Positions 8,744-17,213 of a stretch of 64,000 nt of DNA are shown here, piece after piece. Each line of letters starts with the position of its first letter. The stretch's first letter is position 1. The notes below the pieces were generated by a model, which saw only the letters and a program-made list of their open reading frames with translations, did not search any database and was not told the DNA's origin. The position numbers and the translations under genes are program-made. Origin of the DNA: Halosaccharopolyspora lacisalsi (GTDB lineage Bacteria > Actinomycetota > Actinomycetes > Mycobacteriales > Pseudonocardiaceae); the NCBI RefSeq assembly GCF_014137975.1, contig NZ_JACGWZ010000001.1:62001-126000 (forward strand). Reading direction: 5' to 3'.

Positions 8744-9964
8744 ATGAGCAAGATCAAGGTTCAGGGCACCATCGCCGAGCTCGACGGCGACGAGATGACC
8801 AGGATCATCTGGTCCTTCATCAAGGACAAGCTGATCCACCCCTATCTGGACGTCAACCTCGACTACTACGACCTGGGCATCGAGCACCGCGACGCCACCG
8901 ACGACCAGGTCACGGTCGACGCCGCGAACGCGATCGCCGAGCACGGCGTCGGCGTCAAGTGCGCCACCATCACTCCGGACGAGGCCCGCGTGGAGGAGTT
9001 CGGGCTGAAGAAGATGTGGCGCAGCCCGAACGGCACCATCCGCAACATCCTCGGCGGCGTCATCTTCCGCGAGCCGATCGTCATCTCCAACATCCCGCGC
9101 TACGTACCCACCTGGACGAAGCCGATCGTCATCGGCCGTCACGCCCACGGTGACCAGTACAAGGCCACGGACTTCAAGGTTCCCGGCCCGGGCACCGTCA
9201 CGATCTCCTACACGCCCGACGACGACTCCGAGCCGATCGAGCTGGACGTCGCGCGGTTCCCCGAAGAGGGCGGCGTGGCGATGGCGATGTACAACTACCG
9301 GAGCTCCATCGCGGAGTTCGCCCGCGCCTCCTTCCGCTACGGTCTGGAGCGCGGCTACCCGGTGTACATGTCCACCAAGAACACGATCCTCAAGTCCTAC
9401 GACGGCGTGTTCAAGGACGTGTTCGAGGAGATCTACGAGAACGAGTTCAAGGCCGAGTACGAGGCCAACGGGCTGACCTACGAGCACCGCCTGATCGACG
9501 ACATGGTCGCCACCGCCATGAAGTGGGAGGGCGGCTACGTCTGGGCCTGCAAGAACTACGACGGTGACGTGCAGTCCGACACGGTCGCTCAGGGCTTCGG
9601 TTCGCTGGGCCTGATGACCTCGGTGCTGATGACCGGGGACGGCAAGGTCGAGGCCGAGGCCGCCCACGGCACGGTCACCCGGCACTACCGGCGGCACCAG
9701 CAGGGTCAGGAGACCTCGACGAACCCGATCGCGTCGATCTTCGCCTGGACCCGCGGTCTCCAGCAGCGGGGCAAGTTGGACTCGACTCCGGAGGTCGTGG
9801 ACTTCGCCGAGAAGCTGGAGCAGGTCGTCATCGAGACCGTCGAGAGCGGCAAGATGACCAAGGACCTGGCGCTGCTGGTCGGCGGTGACCAGGGGTACCT
9901 GAACACGCAGGACTTCCTGAACGCGTTGGACGAGAACCTGCAGAAGAAGATGGCCCAGAGCTGA
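8744..9964 (+). CDS. icd: NADP-dependent isocitrate dehydrogenase
   Basis: TCA-cycle enzyme converting isocitrate to 2-oxoglutarate and CO2 with NADPH. At 406 residues it belongs to the homodimeric, eukaryote-like subfamily, like mycobacterial Icd1. Visible motifs are [11 protein letters not shown] at the N-terminus, the substrate stretch [26 protein letters not shown], the metal-binding [20 protein letters not shown], and the cofactor region [22 protein letters not shown] lies 11 bases before the ATG at 8744. It appears monocistronic, with a clear terminator after it. Confidence 0.97.
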   Translation: MSKIKVQGTIAELDGDEMTRIIWSFIKDKLIHPYLDVNLDYYDLGIEHRDATDDQVTVDAANAIAEHGVGVKCATITPDEARVEEFGLKKMWRSPNGTIRNILGGVIFREPIVISNIPRYVPTWTKPIVIGRHAHGDQYKATDFKVPGPGTVTISYTPDDDSEPIELDVARFPEEGGVAMAMYNYRSSIAEFARASFRYGLERGYPVYMSTKNTILKSYDGVFKDVFEEIYENEFKAEYEANGLTYEHRLIDDMVATAMKWEGGYVWACKNYDGDVQSDTVAQGFGSLGLMTSVLMTGDGKVEAEAAHGTVTRHYRRHQQGQETSTNPIASIFAWTRGLQQRGKLDSTPEVVDFAEKLEQVVIETVESGKMTKDLALLVGGDQGYLNTQDFLNALDENLQKKMAQS

Positions 9965-9989
9965 TCCTCGTCGTCCACCGCGACACCGA

Positions 9990-10020
9990 CGCCGCTCCCG
10001 CCCGACGGGGGCGGCGTTTT
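9990..10020 (+). terminator. Terminator of icd
   Basis: A GC-rich hairpin with 10-base arms (9990-9999 and 10007-10016, one G-T wobble) and a 7-base loop, followed by TTTT. It lies 26 bases after the icd stop. Confidence 0.85.
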
Positions 10021-10039
10021 CGTCTCGGGAAAGCGCCGC

Positions 10040-10480
10040 TCAGGAGCGCAGGGACTCCGCCGCCGTGCGGATCTGCTCGGGGACCGGGGTCGTGCGGCGG
10101 GTGTTCGGGTCGACGTAGACGTGCACGAAACGGCCGAGCGAGGCGGGACTGTCACCGCCGTTGCCGAAGGTGGCCAGCGAGTAGGTGATGCTGGAGTTGC
10201 CCAGCTTGCGCAACCCGATGCCCACCTCGATCTCGTCCGGGAAGCTGAGCTCGACCAGGTAGCGGCAGGCCGTCTCGACGACCATCCCGATGGCGGGCAA
10301 CGCCCGGATGTCCAGTCCGGTGGTCCGCATCAGCCAGCCGTTGACGGCGGTGTCGAACCACGAGTAGTGCACGACGTTGTTGACGTGCCCGTAGGCGTCG
10401 TTGTCCTCCCAGCGCGTGGAGATCGGCCACAGCACGGGGAAGTCGCTGCGTGACGGTGGGGGATCGGGAAAGTCGGTCAC
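10040..10480 (-). CDS. Acyl-CoA thioesterase, hotdog fold (4HBT family)
   Basis: A 146-residue single hotdog domain. The signature RWEDNDAYGHVNNVVHYSWFDTAVN carries the D-x-x-G-H-V-N active-site pattern of 4-hydroxybenzoyl-CoA-type thioesterases around residue 30. A second conserved stretch, LVELSFPDEIEVG, follows. It would hydrolyse an acyl-CoA in the cytosol; the natural substrate is not evident. The start is GTG, with a TAGGAT hexamer 8 bases upstream on the coding strand, so it may be leaderless. It converges on icd. Confidence 0.87.
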   Translation of the reverse strand: MTDFPDPPPSRSDFPVLWPISTRWEDNDAYGHVNNVVHYSWFDTAVNGWLMRTTGLDIRALPAIGMVVETACRYLVELSFPDEIEVGIGLRKLGNSSITYSLATFGNGGDSPASLGRFVHVYVDPNTRRTTPVPEQIRTAAESLRS

Positions 10481-10578
10481 GGCGGGAGATCCTACCGCCG
10501 GGGGAAGTCGACCATCCCCTCCTCGGAGGGGGAGTACCCGGACCGTTATACTGGTCGTGCACGGCCGAGGCCATGCAC

Positions 10579-10650
10579 GCGCGATTAGCTCAGTGGAAGA
10601 GCGCTACGTTGACACCGTAGAGGTCGCTGGTTCAAATCCAGCATCGCGCA
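10579..10650 (+). tRNA. tRNA-Val (GAC anticodon)
   Basis: A full cloverleaf. Acceptor arms are GCGCGAT and ATCGCGC, the D stem is GCTC/GAGC, the anticodon stem is CTACG/CGTAG with loop TTGACAC (anticodon GAC), the variable loop is AGGTC, and the T arm is GCTGG-TTCAAAT-CCAGC. The discriminator is A, and CCA is not encoded. A TATACT hexamer about 27 bases upstream (10547-10552) is a plausible -10 element. Confidence 0.97.
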
Positions 10651-10665
10651 CCGAATTCCTTCGAC

Positions 10666-10684
10666 ACCTCCCCATCGGGGAGGT
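10666..10684 (+). terminator. Hairpin after tRNA-Val
   Basis: A perfect 8-base stem (10666-10673 and 10677-10684) with an ATC loop, starting 15 bases after the mature tRNA end. There is only a short T-run afterwards. Confidence 0.65.
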
Positions 10685-10821
10685 TCGCTCACGCGTCGGG
10701 ATCGACCGACTCCGGGCCTTCGCCGCGCACGCTCGCCCTCGTGGACACATGGGGGGTCCCTTGGCCGCTGAGTCCGTTCGGCGCCTCGTGACACCGCGGC
10801 GATCCGTTCCGAGGTTCGCTG

Positions 10822-11403
10822 TCACGGGCGATAGCGAGCTCGGATGTGGAAGCGCTCCCCCTGCGGCCCCAGGATGCTGAGGTACTCCACCGGCTGGGAA
10901 CCGGCGTTGCCGAACCAGTGCGGGAGGTGGGTGTCGAATTCGGCGACCTCGCCCGCGGTGAGGACGAGATCCTGCTCGCCGAGCACCAGGCGCAGCCGTC
11001 CATTGAGGACGTACAGCCAGTGGTAGCCCTCGTGCGACCGGGGTTCCGGATCCTGCCCGTCCGACGCCGGGGGCAGGATCTGCTTGAACGCCTGCAGGCC
11101 GCCGGGCTTGCGGGTCAGCGGGATGGCTGTCATGCCGTGGTGCGTTACGGGCCGCGGGTACACCCGGGGATCGCCGCTGGACGGAGCGTCGACGAGTTCG
11201 TCGAGCGGTAGCTGGTGCGCCTTGGCCAGGGGGAGCAACAGCTCCAAGCTGGGCTTGCGGTGTCCGGACTCCAGCCGGGACAGGGTGCTGATCGGAATTC
11301 CGGTGGTCTCCGCCAGTTCGGCCAGCGTCGCACCGCTGCGACGACGCAGGTCGCGCAGGCGCGGACCGACCGCGCCGAGCACCGAGTCGAAGCCGTCCAC
11401 CAT
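10822..11403 (-). CDS. XRE-family regulator with C-terminal cupin
   Basis: A 193-residue protein. Residues 13-66 form an XRE helix-turn-helix (RLRDLRRRSGATLAELAETT, then the recognition helix words PISTLSRLESG). Residues 115-190 form a cupin sensor domain with SHEGYHWLYVLNGRLRLVLG and FDTHLPHWFG. The ATG at 11403 puts the HTH at the usual distance from the N-terminus; the longer frame upstream runs through the neighbouring gene. It is transcribed divergently from a SAM-dependent methyltransferase, which it probably regulates together with itself through the dyad between them. Confidence 0.88.
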   Translation of the reverse strand: MVDGFDSVLGAVGPRLRDLRRRSGATLAELAETTGIPISTLSRLESGHRKPSLELLLPLAKAHQLPLDELVDAPSSGDPRVYPRPVTHHGMTAIPLTRKPGGLQAFKQILPPASDGQDPEPRSHEGYHWLYVLNGRLRLVLGEQDLVLTAGEVAEFDTHLPHWFGNAGSQPVEYLSILGPQGERFHIRARYRP

Positions 11404-11418
11404 CCGCCTATTGCAGTT

Positions 11419-11438
11419 TTGGCAAAGAACTTTGTCAA
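11419..11438. promoter_or_regulatory. Operator-like dyad between the XRE-cupin and methyltransferase genes
   Basis: An imperfect inverted repeat with 9-base arms and an AA centre (CAAAG-AA-CTTTG core), one mismatched pair, 16 bases in front of the XRE-cupin start. It lies in a short AT-rich patch in an otherwise GC-rich region. Binding by the XRE protein is inferred from position. Confidence 0.45.
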
Positions 11439-11569
11439 GCCGGTGCCATGAGGGCCACGTTGGGCGTGCAGGTGGCCCCGATGACTCGATGGCGATGGTC
11501 GCGAACGCGTCCCGGGAACCGGCGACACGGCAGCTGGCCACCGAAGACTCACCGAGAAAGGCAAGGACG

Positions 11570-12172
11570 ATGGACGCGCAGTTCTGGGACGACCGGTACA
11601 GCAGCCACGACCAGCTCTTCAGCGGTGCTCCCAACGGCGTGCTCGTCACCGAAGTGACCGACCTACCACCGGGGCGAGCGCTCGACGTGGGATGCGGCGA
11701 AGGTGCCGACGCCTGCTGGCTCGCCGAGCACGGCTGGCAGGTCACCGCGGTCGACGTCTCCCGAGTCGCCCTGGAGCGCGCCGCCTCGCGAGCCGAGGAC
11801 GTCACCCCCGACGTGTCCTGGACACGCGCCGACCTGACCGCCACAGCACCCTCGGCCGGCGCGTTCGACCTGGTCTCGGTCCAGTACTTCCCGCTGCCGC
11901 ACCAGCCGGACCACGCCGCACTGCGCGGCCTGCTCGACGCCGTCGCCCCCGGCGGCACGTTGCTCGTCGCCAGTCACGACCTCGCCGACCTGCCGCTGGA
12001 CAACGAGCAGGGAATCGATCCCAGCCAGTACTACCAACCCCACGAGATCGCCGAGCTCCTCGACGACTCCTGGACCGTGCTGGTCGACGAAACCCGCCCG
12101 CGAACCAGCCCCGCCCCCGAAGGCACCCGGCACACCCACGACACCGTCCTGCGAGCACGGCGTCCGCGCTGA
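11570..12172 (+). CDS. Class I SAM-dependent methyltransferase
   Basis: A 200-residue methyltransferase. Motif I is ALDVGCGEGADACWLAEHG at about residues 38-56, the acidic end of strand 2 is VTAVDVS, and motif II/III is FDLVSVQYFPLP followed by LLDAVAPGGTLLVASHD. The start is the ATG at 11570, after AAGGACG. The family includes TehB-like enzymes that methylate small toxic molecules. With the divergent XRE-cupin regulator it forms a compact unit often seen in actinobacteria. The substrate is unknown. Confidence 0.85.
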   Translation: MDAQFWDDRYSSHDQLFSGAPNGVLVTEVTDLPPGRALDVGCGEGADACWLAEHGWQVTAVDVSRVALERAASRAEDVTPDVSWTRADLTATAPSAGAFDLVSVQYFPLPHQPDHAALRGLLDAVAPGGTLLVASHDLADLPLDNEQGIDPSQYYQPHEIAELLDDSWTVLVDETRPRTSPAPEGTRHTHDTVLRARRPR

Positions 12173-12204
12173 TGCGGCAGCGAACGCGACCCGAAAAGGG
12201 ACCT

Positions 12205-12256
12205 CGCCGACGTGGAGGGGACATCAGCACCGGTGGCCGTCCCCTCCACGTCGGCG
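12205..12256. terminator. Strong hairpin between convergent genes
   Basis: A perfect 18-base stem (12205-12222 and 12239-12256) with a 16-base loop, between genes ending at 12172 and 12337. There is no T-run. It is probably a bidirectional transcription stop. Confidence 0.7.
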
Positions 12257-12336
12257 CCCCACGTCGACGACGCTGTCACACGGTCGAACACCGGGCGACG
12301 ACGCCGAACTCGCGGAGAATCGCCACCGGTCCCCGG

Positions 12337-13947
12337 TCAGACCTTCGACGCGTAGCGGGCCTCGAAGGCGCGGAAGGCCGCTTCCTGCCGCCACTGGAGG
12401 CCGGCCTTGGGGCTGGAGTTCAGCAGCTCCGTGCACGAGGCGGTGAGATCGCCACCACCGGGGGTGTCCGTGGCGCACGCCGGCTTGACCTCGTGGTCGT
12501 CGGGGTTGGTCCAGAGGCTTGCCCCCTCGATGAAGGCCTGCTCCAGCGACGTCCGCGCGCTGGCCTTGAGCTGGGTGTAGTCGAGGCCGAAGTTCCGGAC
12601 CGCACGCCGGTACTGCTCGGTGATGTCGCTGCGGGAGACACCGGGATCGTCGGTGGACAGCGCCACGGGCACGTCGTGGGCCAGGTAGGTCGGCAGCGGG
12701 TGCTCCTCGGGGCCGCAGACCCGCAGGATCTGGCAGTTGCTGGTCAGCGGCACCTCGACCGCGATGTTCTCCCGCGCCATGCGCTCGACGAGCCCACGCC
12801 AGTCGTCCTCGTGACGCAGGTCGATGCCGTGCCCGATGCGTTCGGCACCGGCGATGCTCACCGCCTGGTTGATGTGGAAGGTCAGTTCCTTCGGCTTGAC
12901 CAGTCCGGGCACGAGCTCCCCGGCGTGCAGCGTGACGGGCACCTCCGGGTACAGCCCGCGCAGGTACTTGATCATGCGCATGTGCAGCGTGTAGTCCCGC
13001 AGCGCGACGGGGTCGTCCTCGGGCTGGACGAGATTGAGCCCGACGAACCGCGGGTCGCTCCGGGCCAGCTCGAACCCGAGCAGGATGTCGGCGAAGACCC
13101 GCGCGGGCTTGCGAGCGCGGGCGACCTGGTAGTCCAGCCGGACATCGACCGCGCAGCCCGCCTCGGCCTGCGCGGTTCCGCAGTGCAGCAGCCGCCGGTA
13201 GCGCCGGAAGTCCCGGTCGGTGGCGCGCCGGGAGGCCTGCTCGATGCCGGTGAGCCCTTCGGACAGCAGCACCCGGCGCAGCCTCGCGAAGTCCTTCCGG
13301 GACTCCGGGGCGAACCCGACGCGGTCGACGAGCTCGCCGACGGCCTCGGACTGCCGCGACAGCAGCGTCTCGACGTAGAACTGGCGCTGGCGTGCGGCGT
13401 CGTTGGCGACCTCGGCCAGCATGTCGCCGTTACGGCCGTCGGTGGCGGCCGAGAACTTGCCGAAGGTCGCGAAGAAGTGGTCGTGGCCGGACTCCTCCGG
13501 CGTGGGCCGGAAGTCCTCCATCGACCACGCGCGGATCACCTCGCCCCGGAACACCGGATCGGTGACCGCGTCACTCGCGGGACGCTGCCCGGCCTCGCAG
13601 GGTCCGTGGGAGGCCTTCAGCGTGGTCGTGTCGATGCAGCGCCCGTCCTCGGCGGCGTAGCGGATCAACGACTCCGTCGACGCCGCGCCGGACAGGTGGT
13701 TGTGCAGGTCACCACCCTTGGGCAGGTGGCTCAGGAATTCGTTGAGCTCGCCGGGATTCGAGCGGATGCCGTCCAGGTACCGGTTCACCCGGCACTCGCG
13801 GTCCCCCGGTGCGCACTCGGCGGCTTGGGCCGGTGCGGTGACCACCGGGAACGACGCGGCGGCCAGCAGGGCGACCAGCGCCGCTCGGCCCGCTCCGCGG
13901 CGTCTCCGGTGGTGCACCGATCCGGTCCCGACGCTTCCACGGTGCAT
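12337..13947 (-). CDS. Exported adenosine deaminase-like amidohydrolase
   Basis: A 536-residue protein with a Sec-type signal peptide: an HHRRRR start, a hydrophobic stretch and probable cleavage after AQA at residue 42. The mature part has the adenosine deaminase metal and catalytic words: GGDLHNHLSG (H82, H84), HAGE, GHGIDL and STDDPG. It resembles the extracellular ADGF/CECR1-like branch, with a long N-terminal segment and several cysteines. The ATG at 13947 follows GAGGAG. It would deaminate adenosine or deoxyadenosine outside the cell. A cytosolic paralogue lies at 40564. Confidence 0.85.
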   Translation of the reverse strand: MHRGSVGTGSVHHRRRRGAGRAALVALLAAASFPVVTAPAQAAECAPGDRECRVNRYLDGIRSNPGELNEFLSHLPKGGDLHNHLSGAASTESLIRYAAEDGRCIDTTTLKASHGPCEAGQRPASDAVTDPVFRGEVIRAWSMEDFRPTPEESGHDHFFATFGKFSAATDGRNGDMLAEVANDAARQRQFYVETLLSRQSEAVGELVDRVGFAPESRKDFARLRRVLLSEGLTGIEQASRRATDRDFRRYRRLLHCGTAQAEAGCAVDVRLDYQVARARKPARVFADILLGFELARSDPRFVGLNLVQPEDDPVALRDYTLHMRMIKYLRGLYPEVPVTLHAGELVPGLVKPKELTFHINQAVSIAGAERIGHGIDLRHEDDWRGLVERMARENIAVEVPLTSNCQILRVCGPEEHPLPTYLAHDVPVALSTDDPGVSRSDITEQYRRAVRNFGLDYTQLKASARTSLEQAFIEGASLWTNPDDHEVKPACATDTPGGGDLTASCTELLNSSPKAGLQWRQEAAFRAFEARYASKV

Positions 13948-14150
13948 ACGCACTCCTCGTGATCGATTTCGCGCCACGCACCGGCGTGGCGCCGAACGCG
14001 ATCATTCTGAGGCAGGCGATCAACCGGGGGCATCGGGTGCGGAACGATCTCACCCGTTCGGGCGGGAAGGGGATCCGGATTCCCTCGATGTCCGCCGAAC
14101 CGCTCCACGTCGTTTTGCGTCCGTGGTGCAATCCCGGTGGGAGGTGCGCC

Positions 14151-15149
14151 ATGACCAGCGGAAGACAGCGCCGAGCCGTCGAACGCCTGACGGAACGTGC
14201 CGTGCTCTCACCGGAACAGGCGGACGCGGTGCTGACCGAACTCGATCGGGCTCGCCCGCCGGGCGTCCGACCCGGTGCCGTGGTCCCGGAAATCCTCGGC
14301 TACGTCGGTGGCGTCCTGGTACTGGGCGGGGCGTGGCTGCTGGGGCGGCTCTACTGGTACGAGCTGGGGGCACCGGTGCGGGTGGGCATCCTGACGGCGG
14401 TCACTCTCACCCTGGTCCTGGCCGGTGTGCTCATCGGCGGTGGCCCCGCGAAGTTTCGGTCGGTGCGGGAGTCGTCCGTACGACGTTTTCGGATCACGAC
14501 CGTCCTGCTGGCCGTCGCCGCGGTGACGGGGTCGATGGCCGTGAACAACGCCTTCCCCGTGGAGATGTCGGGACCGCGAGCGCTGGACGTGTTCTGCGCC
14601 GCCCTGGTGGGACTGCTGATCGGGCTGGTCGGCTACCTCGTGCTGCCCTCGATACCGGGGCTGCTTGTCACCGGCGTGTTCAGCGCGTGGCTGGCGCTGG
14701 TCACGCCCGAGTTGTGGCTCGACCACTCGACGGTGGCGGAGGGGTTCGCGCTGCTCCTGGTGGGTGCCGTGTGGACCGTGCTCGCCTGGTCCGGTCTGCT
14801 GCGATACCGCGAGCTGGGCTTCGGGGGGATGGCCATCGCCACGTGCGGGGCGCAGTGGCTGACGCTGTCGGAGTTCCCCGTCCTCGGTTACGCCGTAGGA
14901 CTGCTCGTGGCGCTGGCCTGCTTCGCGCTGTACCTGCTCCGGGGCGGGGTGCTGCTGCTCGTGGTCGGGGTGATCGGGATCGCCCTGGTCGTGCCGGAGG
15001 CCGTCTGGGACTGGACGAACGGGACGATCGGTGCACCGCTGATCGTGGTGATCGTGGGGGCCGTCCTGCTGGGGGCCGGAGGCGTCGCCTTCCGGTTGCG
15101 TGAACGGCGCTCGCCGGGCGAGGCGGACAGCGGTTCCCGCGACCGGTAA
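14151..15149 (+). CDS. DUF2157-type multi-pass membrane protein
   Basis: A 332-residue protein. The N-terminal 40 residues are soluble (VERLTERAVLSPEQADAVL) and resemble the start of DUF2157 proteins. About ten hydrophobic helices follow, from residue 45 to 320, and the tail is charged. GGGAGG lies 7 bases before the ATG at 14151; an earlier in-frame start would add a stretch without such a site. The function is unknown. Confidence 0.72.
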   Translation: MTSGRQRRAVERLTERAVLSPEQADAVLTELDRARPPGVRPGAVVPEILGYVGGVLVLGGAWLLGRLYWYELGAPVRVGILTAVTLTLVLAGVLIGGGPAKFRSVRESSVRRFRITTVLLAVAAVTGSMAVNNAFPVEMSGPRALDVFCAALVGLLIGLVGYLVLPSIPGLLVTGVFSAWLALVTPELWLDHSTVAEGFALLLVGAVWTVLAWSGLLRYRELGFGGMAIATCGAQWLTLSEFPVLGYAVGLLVALACFALYLLRGGVLLLVVGVIGIALVVPEAVWDWTNGTIGAPLIVVIVGAVLLGAGGVAFRLRERRSPGEADSGSRDR

Positions 15150-15184
15150 CCGACCGGGACCACGTGCCCGCTGTCGCCGGTCGC

Positions 15185-15190
15185 TATCCT
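15185..15190 (+). promoter_or_regulatory. TATCCT -10 hexamer of xth (leaderless type)
   Basis: The hexamer ends 7 bases before the GTG at 15198, so transcription would begin at or near the start codon. No ribosome site is present in the gap. Confidence 0.5.
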
Positions 15191-15197
15191 CGGGCCC

Positions 15198-15995
15198 GTG
15201 CTGACCGTCTCCACCGTCAACGTCAACGGCCTGCGCGCCGCCGCGAAGAAGGGCTTCGTCGAGTGGTTGGGGGCCACCGACGCCGACGTGGTCTGCCTGC
15301 AGGAAACCCGCGCCGAGCACGAGCAGCTGCCCGCCTCGGTGCGCGAGCCCGAGGGATGGCACACGCTGCTCGCCCCGAGCTCGGACCGGGGGCGCAGCGG
15401 CGTGGCGATCTACAGCCGCGATGCGCCGGAGAACTCGCGGATCGGCTTCGACTCCGGCGAGTTCGACGACAGCGGTCGTTACGCGGAGATCGAGCTGCGC
15501 GACGTCGTGATCGCCAGCCTCTACCTGCCCAGCGGTGACGTGGGCACCCCGCGCCAGGACGAGAAGGAACGCTTCATGGAGGGTTTCCTGCCGTACTTGG
15601 TCGAGCTGCGGGCCCGCGCCGAGGCCGCGAACAAGGACGTGCTGGTCTGCGGCGACTGGAACATCGCCCACCAGGAGATCGACCTCAAGAACTGGAAGAA
15701 CAACCGCAAGTCGGCGGGCTTCCTGCCCGAGGAGCGGGCCTGGCTGAGCCGCGTGTTCGACGAGGCCGGCTACGTCGACGTCGTCCGTCGCCAGTACCCG
15801 GAGGGACCGGGGCCGTACTCGTGGTGGTCCTACCGGGGCAAGGCCTTCGACAACGACTCCGGCTGGCGGATCGACTACCACGTGGCCACCGAGGAGCTGG
15901 CCGTCCGCGCGCAGGACGCGCGCATCGAGCGCGCTCCTTCGTACGACAAGCGCTGGTCCGACCACGCCCCGGTCACCGTCTCCTACGACCTGTAG
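15198..15995 (+). CDS. xth: Exodeoxyribonuclease III / AP endonuclease
   Basis: A DNA repair enzyme of 265 residues that cuts at abasic sites and has 3'-5' exonuclease activity. The endonuclease/exonuclease/phosphatase fold is plain: STVNVNGLRAA with the metal-binding asparagine, VCLQETR with the metal-binding glutamate, YLPSG, VCGDWNIAH with D/N catalytic residues, WWSYRG, RIDYH, and the C-terminal SDHAPV with the catalytic histidine. The GTG start at 15198 fits the family and has a -10 hexamer just upstream. Confidence 0.95.
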   Translation: MLTVSTVNVNGLRAAAKKGFVEWLGATDADVVCLQETRAEHEQLPASVREPEGWHTLLAPSSDRGRSGVAIYSRDAPENSRIGFDSGEFDDSGRYAEIELRDVVIASLYLPSGDVGTPRQDEKERFMEGFLPYLVELRARAEAANKDVLVCGDWNIAHQEIDLKNWKNNRKSAGFLPEERAWLSRVFDEAGYVDVVRRQYPEGPGPYSWWSYRGKAFDNDSGWRIDYHVATEELAVRAQDARIERAPSYDKRWSDHAPVTVSYDL

Positions 15996-16055
15996 CGGCA
16001 CTGCTCGCGGGTGGGTGACCCGCTCGGGCAGCATGTCGGGTGGGAGGTGAAGGCC

Positions 16056-16364
16056 GTGCACGAGGTGGTCGCGGAGAAGCGGCACGAGATCGAGCAGCTG
16101 TGCCGAGAGCTGTCGATACGGCGACTCGATCTTTTCGGGTCCGCTGCCGAGGGCACGTTCGACGCCTCCTCCGGCGACGTCGATGTCCTCGTCGAGTTCG
16201 ACGGTGGTCCGGGATTCGACTATTTCGGCACGTACTTCGCCTTGAAGGAAGGACTCGAACGGATCCTCGGGAGGTCGGTCGACGTGGTGAGTGCTTCCAG
16301 CGTCCGCAACCCGTATTCCAAGCAGCGCGTCCTGGACACCAGGGAGTTGCTCTATGCGGCCTGA
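16056..16364 (+). CDS. MntA-type nucleotidyltransferase (minimal NTase)
   Basis: A 102-residue minimal nucleotidyltransferase with GSAAEG followed by SGDVDVLVEF, which is the GSx10DxD metal-binding pattern. Family members such as MntA are AMP-transferring antitoxins paired with HEPN (HepT/DUF86) toxins, usually encoded immediately downstream with overlap. GGGAGG sits 8 bases before the GTG at 16056, so this start is preferred over earlier GTGs. Here the downstream partner is missing or reduced to about 18 codons, leaving a solitary gene beside decayed DNA. Confidence 0.8.
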   Translation: MHEVVAEKRHEIEQLCRELSIRRLDLFGSAAEGTFDASSGDVDVLVEFDGGPGFDYFGTYFALKEGLERILGRSVDVVSASSVRNPYSKQRVLDTRELLYAA

Positions 16365-16410
16365 TGTGCGCATATTCCGGGTGATCAGTGCGGGGCGACG
16401 TCGTGATTGA
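16354..16410 (+). pseudogene. Possible remnant of a HepT (DUF86) partner
   Basis: An ATG overlapping the last codons of the nucleotidyltransferase opens a frame of only 18 residues (MRPDVRIFRVISAGRRRD) before a stop. The overlap geometry and the M-R-x-D opening are what a HepT partner would show. The rest of that gene is absent; the sequence changes into the 3' end of a GNAT pseudogene on the other strand. The call rests mainly on context. Confidence 0.3.
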
Positions 16411-16989
16411 CGACCACTTCGGAACCGGTGGGGCGGAAGCCGCACGCGAGTAGCGTGCGCAGCGCGTTGCCGGGTGCGGCGGTGGCGAACACCGGTTCGC
16501 CGGTGGGGGTGCTGCGCCGCACCGCGTCGAGCAGTTCCCGGCCGACGCTCTGCTACTGGTGCTCTGCGGCGACTTCCACGCCCGCTTCCCACCGGTGGAC
16601 CAGGCCGCGTCACAAGGTGACGCGGTGCTCGTCATCACCGAACACCGTGACGTCGGTGCGGGCATGGTTCGCTCGCTGCACCCGGGGGTGGTCGTCCCAC
16701 GCGGTCGTGCGCGGGGGTCCGGTGTTCCTTCGCCGATCGCTGCCAGGACGGCTCCGTGGTGGGCCGCGTTTCCGCTTTCACCGGCCGGCCAAGTCAGGAA
16801 TCCGGAGCCGCGAGAGGTCACGATGGCCGCGTGTCCGGTGAAGTCGACGACCGCTTCCTGATGCGCGAGTTCGGGGGCCGGCAGGACCTCAGCGGTGCCG
16901 TCGACCGGTGGGAACCGACCGCGCGCCGCTTCTTCAAGGAGCTGTCGGAGCCGGTCGAATCCTGTCGACGTGATCGGCAGCGCAGCCAC
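16385..16989 (-). pseudogene. Broken GNAT acetyltransferase gene
   Basis: Read from 16989, the frame gives FDRLRQLLEEAARGRFPPVDG and VVDFTGHAAIVTS, the N-terminal words of an actinobacterial GNAT family. Near 16710 the matching frame shifts to one reading DDHPRVQRANHARTDVTVFG, then RELLDAVRRSTPTGEPVFAT, APGNALRTLLACGFRPTGSE and VVVNHD, ending at 16385. In that second frame there are two internal stops, a TGA after HRVTL and a TAG after AAEHQ. One frameshift and two stops make this a decayed gene. Confidence 0.75.
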
Positions 16990-17213
16990 CGGGCCTGCTC
17001 AGCGCGATCAGTGAGGAGTCGAGCCAGCATCGCCCGTATCAGTCGCTTCCATGCGATTCAAAAATAGATACTGTTTTGTTGTGGTATGATTATCATTTCG
17101 GTATGAACTAACCGTGTTCCGGTGAATACTGCTCGGATGGAACAATCGTCGCCGTTAGGTGAACGTGTGTAGCAAGAGCCCCGAAGGGGCGCAGCGGCCA
17201 GCGAGGAGAGACC

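Noticed and set aside
14208-16613. An 801-codon open frame on the minus strand opposite DUF2157, xth and the NTase
   Set aside because: It is a shadow frame: arginine- and proline-rich, without domains, covering three well-supported genes on the other strand. High-GC DNA gives many such frames.
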